64,000 nt of DNA from Streptomyces gilvus (GCF_022513565.1 NZ_JAKWBE010000011.1:1-64000); one strand, 5' to 3'. Positions 28,023 through 38,026 are shown, counted from the stretch's first letter. Numbers and translations: made by a program. The notes: generated by a model from the sequence alone, not told the origin.

Positions 28023-29756
28023 GTGGACGCGACAGGCCGTGGGCGGGCGGACGACATCGACCCCGCAGACCAGTGGGTGCTCAATCCGACCACCGGCGAA
28101 TACGAACTGCGACTGAGCCCTTCCGCACCGCAGTCGGCGGTACCCGGTCCGCGCAGATCCGCCCCGCGGGACGCGGGGGCCACCGTGCGCAGCCCCACGG
28201 TCGCGCCCGACCGGCTGCCCGGCCCTCAGGTCCCGGGTCCGCGGCGGCGCCGTGGCGCGCCCGAGGAGCCGCTGCCCGGGCGGCGCGGACGCCGGCCGGT
28301 GAAGAAGAAGGGCAAGGGCAAGAAGATCCTGCTGTGGACCGGCGGGACGATGGCCTTCGTGCTGGTCGGCACGGCCGGCGCCGCCTACCTCTACATCGAG
28401 CACCTGAACAACAACATCACGTCCGTCTCCGACGACGGCGCGAGCACCGGTGGCTTCAGCAAGGGCAAGGCGATCAACATCCTGCTGATCGGCACCGACA
28501 AGCGGACCGGAAAGGGCAACACCAAGTACGGCGACGCGGGCAGCGTCGGCCACGCGGACACGACGATCCTGCTGCACGTCTCCAAGGACCGCTCGAACGC
28601 GACCGCGCTCAGCATCCCCCGTGACCTGATCACCGACGTCCCGGACTGCCCGACCACCCTGGCCGACGGCACCCGGAAGGTCATCACCGGTACCAGCGGC
28701 GTCCGGTTCAACACCAGCCTCGGCCAGGACGACCGCACGCCGAGCTGCGTCGCGCGCACCGTCACGGAACTGACGGGCATCACGCCCGACAACTTCATGG
28801 TCGCCGACTTCAACGCGGTCAAGACGCTCACCACGGCGGTCGGCGGCGTCGACGTGTGCCTGGGCAAGGACATCGACGACCCCAAGTCGCACCTGAACCT
28901 GAAGAAGGGCATGCGGCACATCGAGGGCGAGACCGCGCTCGCGTTCGTACGCACCCGGCACGCGGTCGGCTTCGGCGGCGACCTGAGCCGGATCACGCTG
29001 CAGCAGCAGTTCCTCAGCGCTCTGATGCGCAAGCTGAAGTCGAACGACACGCTCACCAACCCGGCGAAGATGATCAAGGTCGCCGAGGCGGGCACCAAGG
29101 CGTTGACCGTCGACGACAACCTCAAGAGCATCGGCAAGCTCAAGGACCTCGGTCTGGAACTCGGCAAGCTCAACCCGAAGAACCTGACCTTCACCACCGT
29201 GCCGGTCGTCGACAACCCGGCCGAGAAGGTGAAGGCGACCGTCGTCCTCAACCAGGCGCCGGCCCAGCAGGTCTTCCAGATGATCAAGAACGACGTGTCG
29301 TTCACCGCGGTCAAGGCGCAGCAGAAACAGGAGGCCGCCGCGGTCGCCGCCCGCCTGAAGGGCACCAAGTCGGCCGCCTCCGCGGTCCGGGTGCGGATCC
29401 TCAACGGCGGCGCGGACGCCGGCAGCGCCCAGGCGGAGCTGAACTACCTGCAGAACGAGGCCGGTGTGCTGAAGTCGTCGAACGACGGCAACGCGGACGC
29501 CGTGCTGGCGAAGACGACGCTGGAGTACGGTCCGGACCAGGCCGACCAGGCACGCCGCCTGGCCGACATCATGGGCCTGTCGGGGGCGGCGATGAAGCCG
29601 GGCAAGAGCGTGCTCAACGACCAGGGACTGCCCACGATCACACTGACCCTGGGCAAGGACTTCAAGGGGGCAGGGGTGAAGCTGAACGCCTCCTCGGGGA
29701 CGGCTCCGGCGGGGGTCCAGAAGTCCACGGCCGACAAGGTCGAGTGCGCCAAGTGA
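28023..29756 (+). CDS. LCP family protein with LytR_C domain, copy B
   Basis: A 577-residue protein with a GTG start. A long Pro/Arg-rich cytoplasmic N-terminus (about 1-100), one membrane helix (ILLWTGGTMAFVLVGTAGAA), and the LCP domain with NILLIGTDKRTGKGN, GHADTTILLHVSKDR and ALSIPRDLITDVP. The C-terminal LytR_C (about 445-540) contains VRVRILNGGADAGSAQ. It is predicted to attach an envelope glycopolymer to peptidoglycan. A 218-bp gap separates it from copy A, so it probably has its own promoter; a TAGTGT box at 27910-27915 is a candidate -10. Confidence 0.92.
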   Translation: MDATGRGRADDIDPADQWVLNPTTGEYELRLSPSAPQSAVPGPRRSAPRDAGATVRSPTVAPDRLPGPQVPGPRRRRGAPEEPLPGRRGRRPVKKKGKGKKILLWTGGTMAFVLVGTAGAAYLYIEHLNNNITSVSDDGASTGGFSKGKAINILLIGTDKRTGKGNTKYGDAGSVGHADTTILLHVSKDRSNATALSIPRDLITDVPDCPTTLADGTRKVITGTSGVRFNTSLGQDDRTPSCVARTVTELTGITPDNFMVADFNAVKTLTTAVGGVDVCLGKDIDDPKSHLNLKKGMRHIEGETALAFVRTRHAVGFGGDLSRITLQQQFLSALMRKLKSNDTLTNPAKMIKVAEAGTKALTVDDNLKSIGKLKDLGLELGKLNPKNLTFTTVPVVDNPAEKVKATVVLNQAPAQQVFQMIKNDVSFTAVKAQQKQEAAAVAARLKGTKSAASAVRVRILNGGADAGSAQAELNYLQNEAGVLKSSNDGNADAVLAKTTLEYGPDQADQARRLADIMGLSGAAMKPGKSVLNDQGLPTITLTLGKDFKGAGVKLNASSGTAPAGVQKSTADKVECAK

Positions 29757-29832
29757 CCTGAGGGGCCTGGCGTGCGTCTAACAGGGCGCACGACAGGCCC
29801 GTTTCATGGCGCAAGGGTGGGGAGGACGGGGA

Positions 29833-31470
29833 ATGACGCAGAGCAGTGTGCGCGCGGAGGGGACGCGAGGGGGCGTCCGGCGCGGTTCGCAGGAGCACGC
29901 GGTCGCGCGGGAGGACGGCTCCGGCAGATCGGGGGACGGGCCAGGGGCGGGGCACCGGCGGCGGGAGCCGCGGCGGCGCGGGCGCCGGGTGCTGAGATGG
30001 TCGGCGACCACGCTGGCGGTGCTGATACTCGGGACGGCCGGCGCCGGATACCTGTACTACGAGCACCTCAACGGCAACATCCACAAGGGCGAGCGCAGCA
30101 GCGGTGACGCCAAGGCGCAGAAGACCAGGGCCAACGCGGCCGGTCAGACGCCGCTGAACATCCTGCTGATCGGCTCCGACAGCCGTAACTCCGACGAGAA
30201 CGTGAAACTCGGCGGCGCCAAGTACGACCGGGGCAGCCCGCCCCTCGGCGACGTGCAGATGCTGATCCACCTGTCCGCGGACCGCAAGAGCGCCGCGATG
30301 GTGAGCATCCCGCGCGACACCCGGGTCGACATCCCCAAGTGCACCGACCCCAAGACCGGCAAGGTCTACCCGGCGACCAACACCATCATCAACGAGTCGC
30401 TGGCCCGCGGCGGCGCCGGCTGCACGCTGGCCACCTGGGAGGACCTCACCGGGGTCTACATCGACCACTGGATCACGATCGACTTCTCGGGCGTGGTGCA
30501 GATGGCGGACGCCATCGGCGGCGTCGACGTCTGTGTGCGGCAGAACGTGTGGGACCGGCCGACGGCCGCCGTGCCCGGCGGCTCCGGGCTGAAGCTGACG
30601 GCCGGCACGCACAAGGTCAAGGGCGAGAAGGCGCTGCAGTGGCTGCGCACCCGGCACGCCTGGGGCAGCGACCCGCTGCGGGCCAAGGCCCAGCACATGT
30701 ACCTGAACTCGATGATCCGCACGCTCAAGGGCCAGAACGTCTTCACCGACACCGGGCGCCTGATGGACCTGGCCGAGGCGGCCACGAAGTCCCTGACGGT
30801 CTCCGAGGAGATCGGCACCCCCAAGAAGCTCTACGACCTGGGTATGCAGCTGAAGTCGGTGCCGACGGACCGCATCACCAGCCTGACGATGCCGAACGTC
30901 CAGGACCCGCAGAACAAGGAACACCTCGTGCCCGACGGAGCCAACGCCGACAAGATGTGGCAGATGCTCCGCGACGACGTGCCCTTCGACAAGCACGGCA
31001 AGGCCTCGGCCGCGAAGAAGACCACCGCCGAGGCCACCAAGGCCCCATCGGCGCCGGACGACCAGATCGGCGTCACCGTCCAGAACGCCACCGCGACCAG
31101 CACGCTCGGCCCGGTGCCCGGACGCGCCGGCACGATCGCTCAGGCGCTGGCGCAGAAAGGCTTCACCAGGGCGTCGAAGGACGTGACGGGCGGCCTGACC
31201 GCGCAGCAGACCGTGGTGCGCTACCCGAGCGCGGAGCTCCAGGGAGACGCCCAGCGGATCGCCAAGTCCCTCGGGATTCCGCTGAGTTCGGTGAAGCAGT
31301 CGACCGACGTCTCCGGGGTCACGCTCGTCGTGGGCGCCGACTGGCGCGACGGTACGACGTATCCGAAGGCCTCCGCCCCCAAGGCGGGCGACCTGCCGGC
31401 GGGCTCGGACGCCATCAACGGCTCGGACAAGGGCCAGTGCATGGACGTCTACGCGCCCTATCGCTGGTAG
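29833..31470 (+). CDS. LCP family protein with LytR_C domain, copy C
   Basis: A 545-residue protein. The ATG at 29833 (MTQSSVRAEG) has GGAGG 7 nt upstream, which fixes the start. An Arg-rich cytoplasmic segment precedes the helix VLRWSATTLAVLILGTAGAG. The LCP domain has NILLIGSDSRNSDENVKLGG, GDVQMLIHLSADR and MVSIPRDTRVDIPKC, and the C-terminal LytR_C has IGVTVQNATATSTLGPVPGR. It is closely related to copies D and E in domain layout, including the C-terminal GVTLVVGADWRDG segment. A 76-bp gap follows copy B, and it is likely co-transcribed with D. Confidence 0.92.
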   Translation: MTQSSVRAEGTRGGVRRGSQEHAVAREDGSGRSGDGPGAGHRRREPRRRGRRVLRWSATTLAVLILGTAGAGYLYYEHLNGNIHKGERSSGDAKAQKTRANAAGQTPLNILLIGSDSRNSDENVKLGGAKYDRGSPPLGDVQMLIHLSADRKSAAMVSIPRDTRVDIPKCTDPKTGKVYPATNTIINESLARGGAGCTLATWEDLTGVYIDHWITIDFSGVVQMADAIGGVDVCVRQNVWDRPTAAVPGGSGLKLTAGTHKVKGEKALQWLRTRHAWGSDPLRAKAQHMYLNSMIRTLKGQNVFTDTGRLMDLAEAATKSLTVSEEIGTPKKLYDLGMQLKSVPTDRITSLTMPNVQDPQNKEHLVPDGANADKMWQMLRDDVPFDKHGKASAAKKTTAEATKAPSAPDDQIGVTVQNATATSTLGPVPGRAGTIAQALAQKGFTRASKDVTGGLTAQQTVVRYPSAELQGDAQRIAKSLGIPLSSVKQSTDVSGVTLVVGADWRDGTTYPKASAPKAGDLPAGSDAINGSDKGQCMDVYAPYRW

Positions 31471-31524
31471 CAGGGCAACCCAACGGGCCCGTCACAGGTC
31501 TCCTGACCGTACGGCGGGCCCGCC

Positions 31525-33048
31525 ATGGGCGCCCAGACGCGTGGGGAGTACGGGAAATTGGGGCAGAACAGCGTGCGGCGACGCGTGCTCACGTGGTCCG
31601 CGGCCACCCTCGCCGTCCTGCTGCTGGGCACGGCCTGCGCCGGCTGGCTCTACTACCGGCACCTCAACGCCAACATCCAGCGGGCCGACCTCAACCTCGG
31701 TGACGACAAGGCGCCCGCGCCGACCCCGAACACCGCCGGCCAGACCCCGCTGAACCTGCTGCTCATCGGCTCCGACGCCCGTGACACCAAGGAGAACCAG
31801 AAGCTCGGCGGGGCGCGCGAGACCTTCGGCGGCACCCCGCTGGCCGATGTCCAGATGCTGGTGCACCTGTCCGCCGACCGGACCAACCTGTCGGTCGTCA
31901 GCATGCCCCGCGACACCCTCCTACGGATTCCGAAGTGCACCGATCCCGGCAGCGGGAAGGTCTATCCGGCGCGCGAGGGGCGGGTGATGACCAACCAGAG
32001 CCTCGGGCACGGGGGTCCGGGGTGCACGGTCGCCACCTGGGAGAAGCTGACCGGCATCCACATCGACCACTTCATGATGGTCGACTTCTCCGGCGTGGTC
32101 TCCATGGCCGACGCGATCGGCGGGGTGCCGGTGTGCGTCGACGCCAACATCTACTCGCACACAGCCTCCGGCCACGGCTCCGGCCTGAAGCTGAAGAAGG
32201 GCACCACCTCCGTCAAGGGCAAACAGGCCCTGCAGTGGCTGCGCACCCGGTACGGCTTCGAGGACGGCAGCGACCTCGCCCGGGCCAAGGCCCAGCACAT
32301 GTACCTCAACTCGATGGTCCGCGAGCTGCGCGCCAAGGCCACCCTGGGCAACCCGGGCAAGCTGCGCACGCTCGCCGAGCGGGCCACCGAGTCGCTCACC
32401 GTCGACCCGGGCCTGGACACCGTGAAGAAGCTCTACGACCTCGCCGACGAGCTGCGGCGGGTCGAGCCCGAGCGCATCACCATGACCACCATGCCCAACC
32501 GGTACGTCGGCGCCCGCGTGGAGCCCACCGAGGAGGCCCGGCAGCTGTTCCGGCTGGTGCGCGAGGACATCGCGCTGGACGGCAGGGACGGGAAGAAGAA
32601 GCAGCAGCCGGCCGGGGAGACCGTGCCCGCCTCGTCGGCCGACGGCGAGATCGGCGTCCAGGTGCGCAACGGCACCGGTACCGGCACGCTCGCCGCGGCC
32701 CCGGGACGGGCGGAAGCGGTGGCCGCGCTGCTGGTGGGCCGGGGCTTCACCCAGGCGGTGGCCGACCCGAGCGCGGCGACGGCCGCCCCGACGACCGTCG
32801 TGCGTTATCCGAGCGCCGATCTGGAGGGCGACGCCCAGCGCGTCGCGAAGGCGCTGGGGATCCCGGCGAGTTCCGTGCAGCGGTCGACGGACGTCTCTGG
32901 CGTCACCCTCGTCGTGGGCGCCGACTGGCCCCAGGACACGGCCTACCGGGCCCCGCGGGCGGACGACCGGACACCGAAGTCCGCCGAGGCCCTCAACGGG
33001 GCCGACGACGCGGCCTGTATGCGGGTCAGTCCCGCCTTCACATGGTGA
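31525..33048 (+). CDS. LCP family protein with LytR_C domain, copy D
   Basis: A 507-residue protein with a short cytoplasmic N-terminus, the helix VLTWSAATLAVLLLGTACAG, an LCP domain (NLLLIGSDARDTKENQKLGG, ADVQMLVHLSADR, VVSMPRDTLLRIPKC) and LytR_C (IGVQVRNGTGTGTLAAAPGR). Its central 230 bp (32041-32273) are almost identical to copy E. The ATG at 31525 has a poor ribosome site; an internal start near 31558-31576 would shorten it by a dozen or so residues. It lies 54 bp after copy C. Confidence 0.9.
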   Translation: MGAQTRGEYGKLGQNSVRRRVLTWSAATLAVLLLGTACAGWLYYRHLNANIQRADLNLGDDKAPAPTPNTAGQTPLNLLLIGSDARDTKENQKLGGARETFGGTPLADVQMLVHLSADRTNLSVVSMPRDTLLRIPKCTDPGSGKVYPAREGRVMTNQSLGHGGPGCTVATWEKLTGIHIDHFMMVDFSGVVSMADAIGGVPVCVDANIYSHTASGHGSGLKLKKGTTSVKGKQALQWLRTRYGFEDGSDLARAKAQHMYLNSMVRELRAKATLGNPGKLRTLAERATESLTVDPGLDTVKKLYDLADELRRVEPERITMTTMPNRYVGARVEPTEEARQLFRLVREDIALDGRDGKKKQQPAGETVPASSADGEIGVQVRNGTGTGTLAAAPGRAEAVAALLVGRGFTQAVADPSAATAAPTTVVRYPSADLEGDAQRVAKALGIPASSVQRSTDVSGVTLVVGADWPQDTAYRAPRADDRTPKSAEALNGADDAACMRVSPAFTW

Positions 33049-33134
33049 CCACAGCTGGGTCCTAACTGCCTGCTGAATGATGAGGCGCGCTCACGTCCTG
33101 GAGCCCGGGGCGCACAGGGTGAAAGGACAGGGAG

Positions 33135-34727
33135 TTGACGCGAAGCGGTGTGCCCGCGGTCGAGGACACGATGTCCCTCACCCCCCAGGGCACGGAGGCG
33201 AATCCCGGCGGACGACGGCGCGGCGAGGGCGACCGCGGACGCCGCAGACGCCGGATACTGCGCTGGTCGGCGACCGTGCTGGCGGTCGTCGTGGTCGGCA
33301 CGGCGGGGGCCGGCTGGCTCTACTACCGGCACCTCAACGCCAACATCAAGAAGGACAACCTCAACAACGCCGACGCCAAGGACCGGGCGGCCGAGTCCAA
33401 GGCGAACGCGGCCGGGCAGACCCCGCTGAACATCCTGCTGATCGGCTCGGACGCCCGCGACTCCGCCGAGAACCAGAAGCTGGGCGGCGCGAGGAGCACG
33501 TACAACACCGCCCCGCGCGCGGACGTCCAGATGCTCGTGCACGTCTCCGCCGACCGCACCGACATGTCGGTGGTCAGCATGCCGCGCGACACCCTGGTCT
33601 CCATCCCCAAGTGCACCGACCCGGACACCGGCAAGGTGTACGCGGCGAGCACCTCCACCATGGCCAACGCCTCGCTGGAGCGCGGCGGCCCCGGCTGCAC
33701 GGTCGCCATGTGGGAGAAGCTGACCGGCATCCACATCGACCACTTCATGATGGTCGACTTCTCCGGCGTGGTGTCGATGGCCGACGCGATCGGCGGGGTG
33801 CCGGTGTGCGTCGACGCCAACATCTACTCGCACACCGCCTCCGGCCACGGCTCGGGCCTGAAACTCAAGAAGGGCACCACCTCCGTCAAGGGCAAACAGG
33901 CCCTGCAGTGGCTGCGCACCCGGTACGGCTTCGAGGACGGCAGCGACATAGCGCGCACCAAGGCCCAGCACATGTACATGAACTCGATGGTCCGCCAGTT
34001 GCGGGCCAACGCCACGCTCAGCAATCCCGACAAGCTCCTGAAGCTGGCCGAGACGGCGACCAGGGCGCTGACGGTGGACGACGGACTCGGCTCGGTGACC
34101 AAGCTCTACGACCTCAGCAAGGAGCTCAGGAAGGTCCCCACCCGGCGCATCACCATGACGACCATGCCCTGGGTCTACACCTCGGACGGCAACCGGGTGC
34201 TGCCCCGGCCGGCCGACGCGGCGAAGCTGTTCCGGCTGGTGCGCGAGGACATCGCGCTGGACGGCAAGGACAAGAAGAAGACCACGAAGCCGGCCGCCAC
34301 CGCCCAGCCGGCCCACGCGGACGACAAGATCGCCGTACAGGTGCGCAACGGCACCCGTAGCGCCACCGGGGCCGCCGTCACCGGCCGGGCGCGGACGGTC
34401 GCCGAACTGCTCGTCGGCAAGGGCTTCGACGAGGCCGTGGCGGACTCCTCGGCGTCGCTGAGCGAGGAGACGACCGTCGTCCGCTATCCGAGCGCCGGCC
34501 TGAAGGGCGACGCCCAGCGGGTCGCCAAGGCTCTTGGCATCCCCACCGCCCAGGTGAAGAAGTCCACGGACGTCGACGGGGTCACCGTGGTCGTCGGCGC
34601 GGACTGGCGGTCGGGGACGACGTACACGGCCGCGGACGACGACGACACCACGCCGAGTACGGCGAGCGCCCTCAACGGCGCGGACACCACGGCCTGCATG
34701 CACGTCGACCCGGACTACACCTGGTAG
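33135..34727 (+). CDS. LCP family protein with LytR_C domain, copy E
   Basis: A 530-residue protein if TTG 33135 is the start (AGGA 7 nt upstream). The resulting MTRSGV resembles MTQSSV of copy C, favouring it; ATG 33171 is the alternative. It has a basic segment, the helix ILRWSATVLAVVVVGTAGAG, an LCP domain (NILLIGSDARDSAENQKLGG, ADVQMLVHVSADR, VVSMPRDTLVSIPKC) and LytR_C (IAVQVRNGTRSATGAAVTGR). It is the nearest paralogue of copy D. It converges on the glycosyltransferase at 34770. Confidence 0.9.
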   Translation: MTRSGVPAVEDTMSLTPQGTEANPGGRRRGEGDRGRRRRRILRWSATVLAVVVVGTAGAGWLYYRHLNANIKKDNLNNADAKDRAAESKANAAGQTPLNILLIGSDARDSAENQKLGGARSTYNTAPRADVQMLVHVSADRTDMSVVSMPRDTLVSIPKCTDPDTGKVYAASTSTMANASLERGGPGCTVAMWEKLTGIHIDHFMMVDFSGVVSMADAIGGVPVCVDANIYSHTASGHGSGLKLKKGTTSVKGKQALQWLRTRYGFEDGSDIARTKAQHMYMNSMVRQLRANATLSNPDKLLKLAETATRALTVDDGLGSVTKLYDLSKELRKVPTRRITMTTMPWVYTSDGNRVLPRPADAAKLFRLVREDIALDGKDKKKTTKPAATAQPAHADDKIAVQVRNGTRSATGAAVTGRARTVAELLVGKGFDEAVADSSASLSEETTVVRYPSAGLKGDAQRVAKALGIPTAQVKKSTDVDGVTVVVGADWRSGTTYTAADDDDTTPSTASALNGADTTACMHVDPDYTW

Positions 34728-34769
34728 TCCGGACCTGGTAGTCCGGGCCGAATGCGGGCGGCTTCGTGG

Positions 34770-35813
34770 TCAGTTGGAGGTGAGCACCGCAGGCCGCCGG
34801 GACGCGATGACCTTCCTCGCGAGCGACTTGGGGCTGGTCAGAAAGCCCCAGCCCCAGGACATGTGCATGGTCGCGAGGGCGACGGGGATCTGCAGCCGGG
34901 CCTTCAGCGGCAGGCCCCGGCCGGCCGGCACGGAGCCGAGGACGATCGCCGCGAGGTAGCCGCCGGGGACCAGCAGCGCCCAGGGGGTGACCAGCGCGCC
35001 CACCACGAGGCCCGCGGCGATGGCGAGCAGCGCCGTCGGCGGGGCGAGGTAGCGCAGGTTGATGGAGCCCTCGTGGTAGCGGGCCACGACATGGCGCCAG
35101 CGGCCGTAGTCCTTGTACTGCTTGGCCAGCGCGCGCACGCTCGGCCGCGGCCGGTACGACACCCTCAGCTCCGGCGAGAACCAGATCAGCCCGCCCGCCT
35201 CACGGATACGGAAGTTCAGCTCCCAGTCCTGCGCGCGTATGAACTCCTCGTTGTAGCCGCCCTGCCGCTCCAACGCCTCGCGCCGGAAGACGCCGAGGTA
35301 GACGGTCTCGGCGGGCGCCGCCTCGCCGCCCGTGTGGAAGGCCGCGTTGCCGACGCCGACCTTCGAGGTCATCGCCGCGGCGACCGCCTGCTCCCAGGCG
35401 TTCTCGCCCTCGGCGTGCATGATGCCGCCGACGTTCTGCGCGCCGGTCTCCTCCAGGAGCCGTACGGCGGTGGCGATGTAGTTCGGGGAGAGCATGCCGT
35501 GGCCGTCGACGCGCACGACGATCGGGTGCCGGGAGGCCTTGATCGCGGCGTTCAGGGCGGCCGGTGTGCGGCCCGTCGGGTTCGGCACGGTGTGGACACG
35601 CTTGTTCGCGTCAGTCGCGGTCTCGGCGACGAGCTGGGCGGCGATCTCGTCCGTGCGGTCCGTGGACGGACCGAGGGCGATGACGACCTCCATCTCGCCG
35701 TCGTACTCCTGCGCGAGGATCGCTTCGACGGCCCCGCGCAGATGCCGCTCCTCGTCCAGGACGGGCATGATCACAGACACGGCGGGGAACCGCACGTCGG
35801 AATTGGCGTTCAT
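34770..35813 (-). CDS. Glycosyltransferase family 2
   Basis: A 347-residue protein. The GT-A domain begins VSVIMPVLDEERHLRGAVEA, with VVIALGPSTDRTDE, the DxD-like VVRVDGHGML and AQDWELNFRIREAGG (acceptor-site box). Two or three hydrophobic segments near the C-terminus (about 255-300) would anchor it to the membrane. It resembles exopolysaccharide/dolichyl-phosphate-type GT2 enzymes; substrate unknown. Lying inside the LCP cluster but on the opposite strand, it may make a glycopolymer that LCP proteins attach. It diverges from copy F. Confidence 0.9.
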   Translation of the reverse strand: MNANSDVRFPAVSVIMPVLDEERHLRGAVEAILAQEYDGEMEVVIALGPSTDRTDEIAAQLVAETATDANKRVHTVPNPTGRTPAALNAAIKASRHPIVVRVDGHGMLSPNYIATAVRLLEETGAQNVGGIMHAEGENAWEQAVAAAMTSKVGVGNAAFHTGGEAAPAETVYLGVFRREALERQGGYNEEFIRAQDWELNFRIREAGGLIWFSPELRVSYRPRPSVRALAKQYKDYGRWRHVVARYHEGSINLRYLAPPTALLAIAAGLVVGALVTPWALLVPGGYLAAIVLGSVPAGRGLPLKARLQIPVALATMHMSWGWGFLTSPKSLARKVIASRRPAVLTSN

Positions 35814-35940
35814 CGGTGCTCACGTTACCGCGAACGGGGGACAGCTCCGCGCCCCGCCGGGGCGGCGGACCGGGCCACAGATCGTATCGGCCTACGGTGC
35901 TCACGATCCCACGTACGGCCGTCGCCCGGAGGTGTTCCCC

Positions 35941-37440
35941 TTGCCCACGCAGCCCCGGTCCGCCGCCCCCGCCCGCCCGCCGCGCCCCACCCGGCCGCCC
36001 CGCACGCCGCGGCAGCGCGGCGGCGGGCCCCGGCCGCCCGCGCCGCGCAGGAAGCCGCGCTGGGCCATGCGCGCGGTGACGACGCTCTCCGTCGTCGTCC
36101 TCGCCTCGGCCGGGATCGGGCACGCGGTGGTCACCAGCCTCGACGCGGACATCGCCCGGGTCGACCCCTTCAAGGACATGAAGAACCGGCCGCGCGGCGG
36201 CAACGGCATGAACGTCCTGCTGGTCGGCACGGACGGCCGGGACCGGATCACCGAGGGCGAGCGGCGCCAGTACCACCTGGGCGGGGCGCCCTGCCACTGC
36301 ACCGACACGATCATGATCGTGCACATCTCGGAGGACCGGGAGCGGGCGAGCGTGGTGAGCCTGCCCCGCGACTCCTACGCCGAGGTGCCGAACGCCGACG
36401 GGCGCGGCACGCATCCCGTCAAGCTCAACGCGGCCTACGCCGAGGGCGGTCCCCACCTCACCGTGCGGACCGTCGAGAACATGACCCATGTGAAGATCGA
36501 CCACTATCTGGAGGTCGACTTCGTCAGCTTCATGCGGACCGTCGACGTGCTCGGCGGGGTGAGGATCTGCACCCCCACGCCCCTCAAGGACTCCTACACC
36601 GGCCTGGACCTCCCCGCCGGCACCCACACCCTCCAGGGCGGGCAGGCGCTGCAGTACGTCCGCGCCCGCCATCTCGACGGCGCCTCCGACCTCGGCCGGA
36701 TGAAGCGCCAGCAGCGCTTCCTGGCCGCGCTGATCGAGCGCGCCACGTCCTCCGGGGTCCTGCTGAACCCGATGAAGTTCCGCGACGTCACGACCGCGGT
36801 GCTGGGGTCGGTCCGCGCCGACAAGGGCTTCGGCACGGACGAACTCCTCGACCTGGGCCGGGCGATGCGCAACTTCTCCCCCTCCTCCTCGGAGTTCACG
36901 ACCGTCCCCGTCGGCCAGATGGGATACGTCGTCAAGGGCGTCGGCTCGACCGTGAAGTGGGACACCGCGAGGGCCGCGGCCCTCTTCCGCGACCTGCGCG
37001 ACGACAGGCCCCTCACCGTCCACCGGCCGGCCGCCGCCAAGGAGGCCGAGGTGGAGGCGGCCGAGGTGGAGGTGCCTCCGCGGCAGATCCGTGTCCAGGT
37101 CGAGAACGGCACCGCCACGGCCGGACTCGGCAAGCGGGTGGACGCCGCGCTGGCGGGCGCCGGCTTCAACACGACCCGCACGCCGGTGAACGCGGCCGAC
37201 CGTACGCAGAAGCGGACGGTCGTCGCGTACGACCCCCGCTGGGACCGCTCCGCCCGGTCCCTGTCGACAGCCCTGCCGAGCAGCGAACTGCGCCCGGTGA
37301 AGGGGCTCGGGCCGACCATGAAGGTGATCGCGGGGGCGGACTTCACGGCGGTGCGGAAGGTGCGGGCGCGGGATGCGGCGCCGGACGCGGCGCAGGGGCG
37401 GTTCGAGGCGGTGACCGGGGATCAGGTGGTGTGCCCGTAG
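35941..37440 (+). CDS. LCP family protein with LytR_C-like C-terminus, copy F
   Basis: A 499-residue protein read from TTG 35941, which has GGAGG exactly 8 nt upstream; no ATG or GTG with a site is nearby. A Pro/Arg-rich N-terminus (about 1-40) precedes the helix AVTTLSVVVLASAGIGHAVV. LCP motifs are NVLLVGTDGRDRITEGE, CTDTIMIVHISEDRERA and VVSLPRDSYAEVP. The C-terminal part (about 380-460; IRVQVENGTATAGLGKRV) is LytR_C-like. It is more divergent from C-E and carries a GAPCHCTD cysteine pair. It stands as the last plus-strand member of the cluster. Confidence 0.9.
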   Translation: MPTQPRSAAPARPPRPTRPPRTPRQRGGGPRPPAPRRKPRWAMRAVTTLSVVVLASAGIGHAVVTSLDADIARVDPFKDMKNRPRGGNGMNVLLVGTDGRDRITEGERRQYHLGGAPCHCTDTIMIVHISEDRERASVVSLPRDSYAEVPNADGRGTHPVKLNAAYAEGGPHLTVRTVENMTHVKIDHYLEVDFVSFMRTVDVLGGVRICTPTPLKDSYTGLDLPAGTHTLQGGQALQYVRARHLDGASDLGRMKRQQRFLAALIERATSSGVLLNPMKFRDVTTAVLGSVRADKGFGTDELLDLGRAMRNFSPSSSEFTTVPVGQMGYVVKGVGSTVKWDTARAAALFRDLRDDRPLTVHRPAAAKEAEVEAAEVEVPPRQIRVQVENGTATAGLGKRVDAALAGAGFNTTRTPVNAADRTQKRTVVAYDPRWDRSARSLSTALPSSELRPVKGLGPTMKVIAGADFTAVRKVRARDAAPDAAQGRFEAVTGDQVVCP

Positions 37441-37651
37441 GGCCGTGGGGTGCGATGGGGTGAAGTGGGGTTGTTTGGGGTTGTTTGGGGTGTAACTCCA
37501 ATGGAGGCGTGACGGAATGTGCGCACCCGCGGTCTGTGCGGCGAAGAATGTGGATTGGTCGCGTCCGCCCGATGGCGCCCGGGTCGGGGAGGGCGTAGGA
37601 CGGGAGGCACACGGGGCCCGCCCCGGGCCCCTCTCCCTCTCAGGAGAAGCC

Positions 37652-38014
37652 ATGACCCAGACCGGACCCATGAGCGCCATGAGCAAGGAGATGCAGGACT
37701 GCGTCGAGGCGTGCATGTCCTGCCACAGCATGTGTGAGGAGACCATGAGCTCCTGCATGCAGATGGGCGGCCAGGCGCAGATGCAGGTCATGCGCGCGCT
37801 GATCGACTGCTCCGAGATGACGCGTATGTGCGCGGACATGATGATGCGCCGCTCCCCCATGGCGGCCGAGATGTGCGGGCTGTGCGCCAAGGCCTGTGAC
37901 ATGTGCGCCGAGGCGTGTATGGCCATGCCCGACGATCCGCAGATGATGCGATGTGCCGAGGCGTGTCGCCGCTGCGCCGAGATGTGCCGCACGATGGCGG
38001 GCGCCACCATGTGA
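37652..38014 (+). CDS. Four-helix-bundle copper-storage protein (Csp/DUF326 family)
   Basis: A 120-residue protein with 16 cysteines and 26 methionines, mostly spaced C-x3-C or C-x2-C along helices (C17, 21, 24, 28, 35, 53, 60, 75, 78, 82, 85, 89, 101, 105, 108, 112). This is the hallmark of Csp proteins that bind many Cu(I) ions inside a helix bundle. No signal peptide is seen, so it is probably cytosolic. AGGAGA lies just upstream of the ATG at 37652. No copper regulator or pump is adjacent. A terminator follows at 38027-38060. Confidence 0.92.
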   Translation: MTQTGPMSAMSKEMQDCVEACMSCHSMCEETMSSCMQMGGQAQMQVMRALIDCSEMTRMCADMMMRRSPMAAEMCGLCAKACDMCAEACMAMPDDPQMMRCAEACRRCAEMCRTMAGATM

Positions 38015-38026
38015 TCGAGGTCCTTT

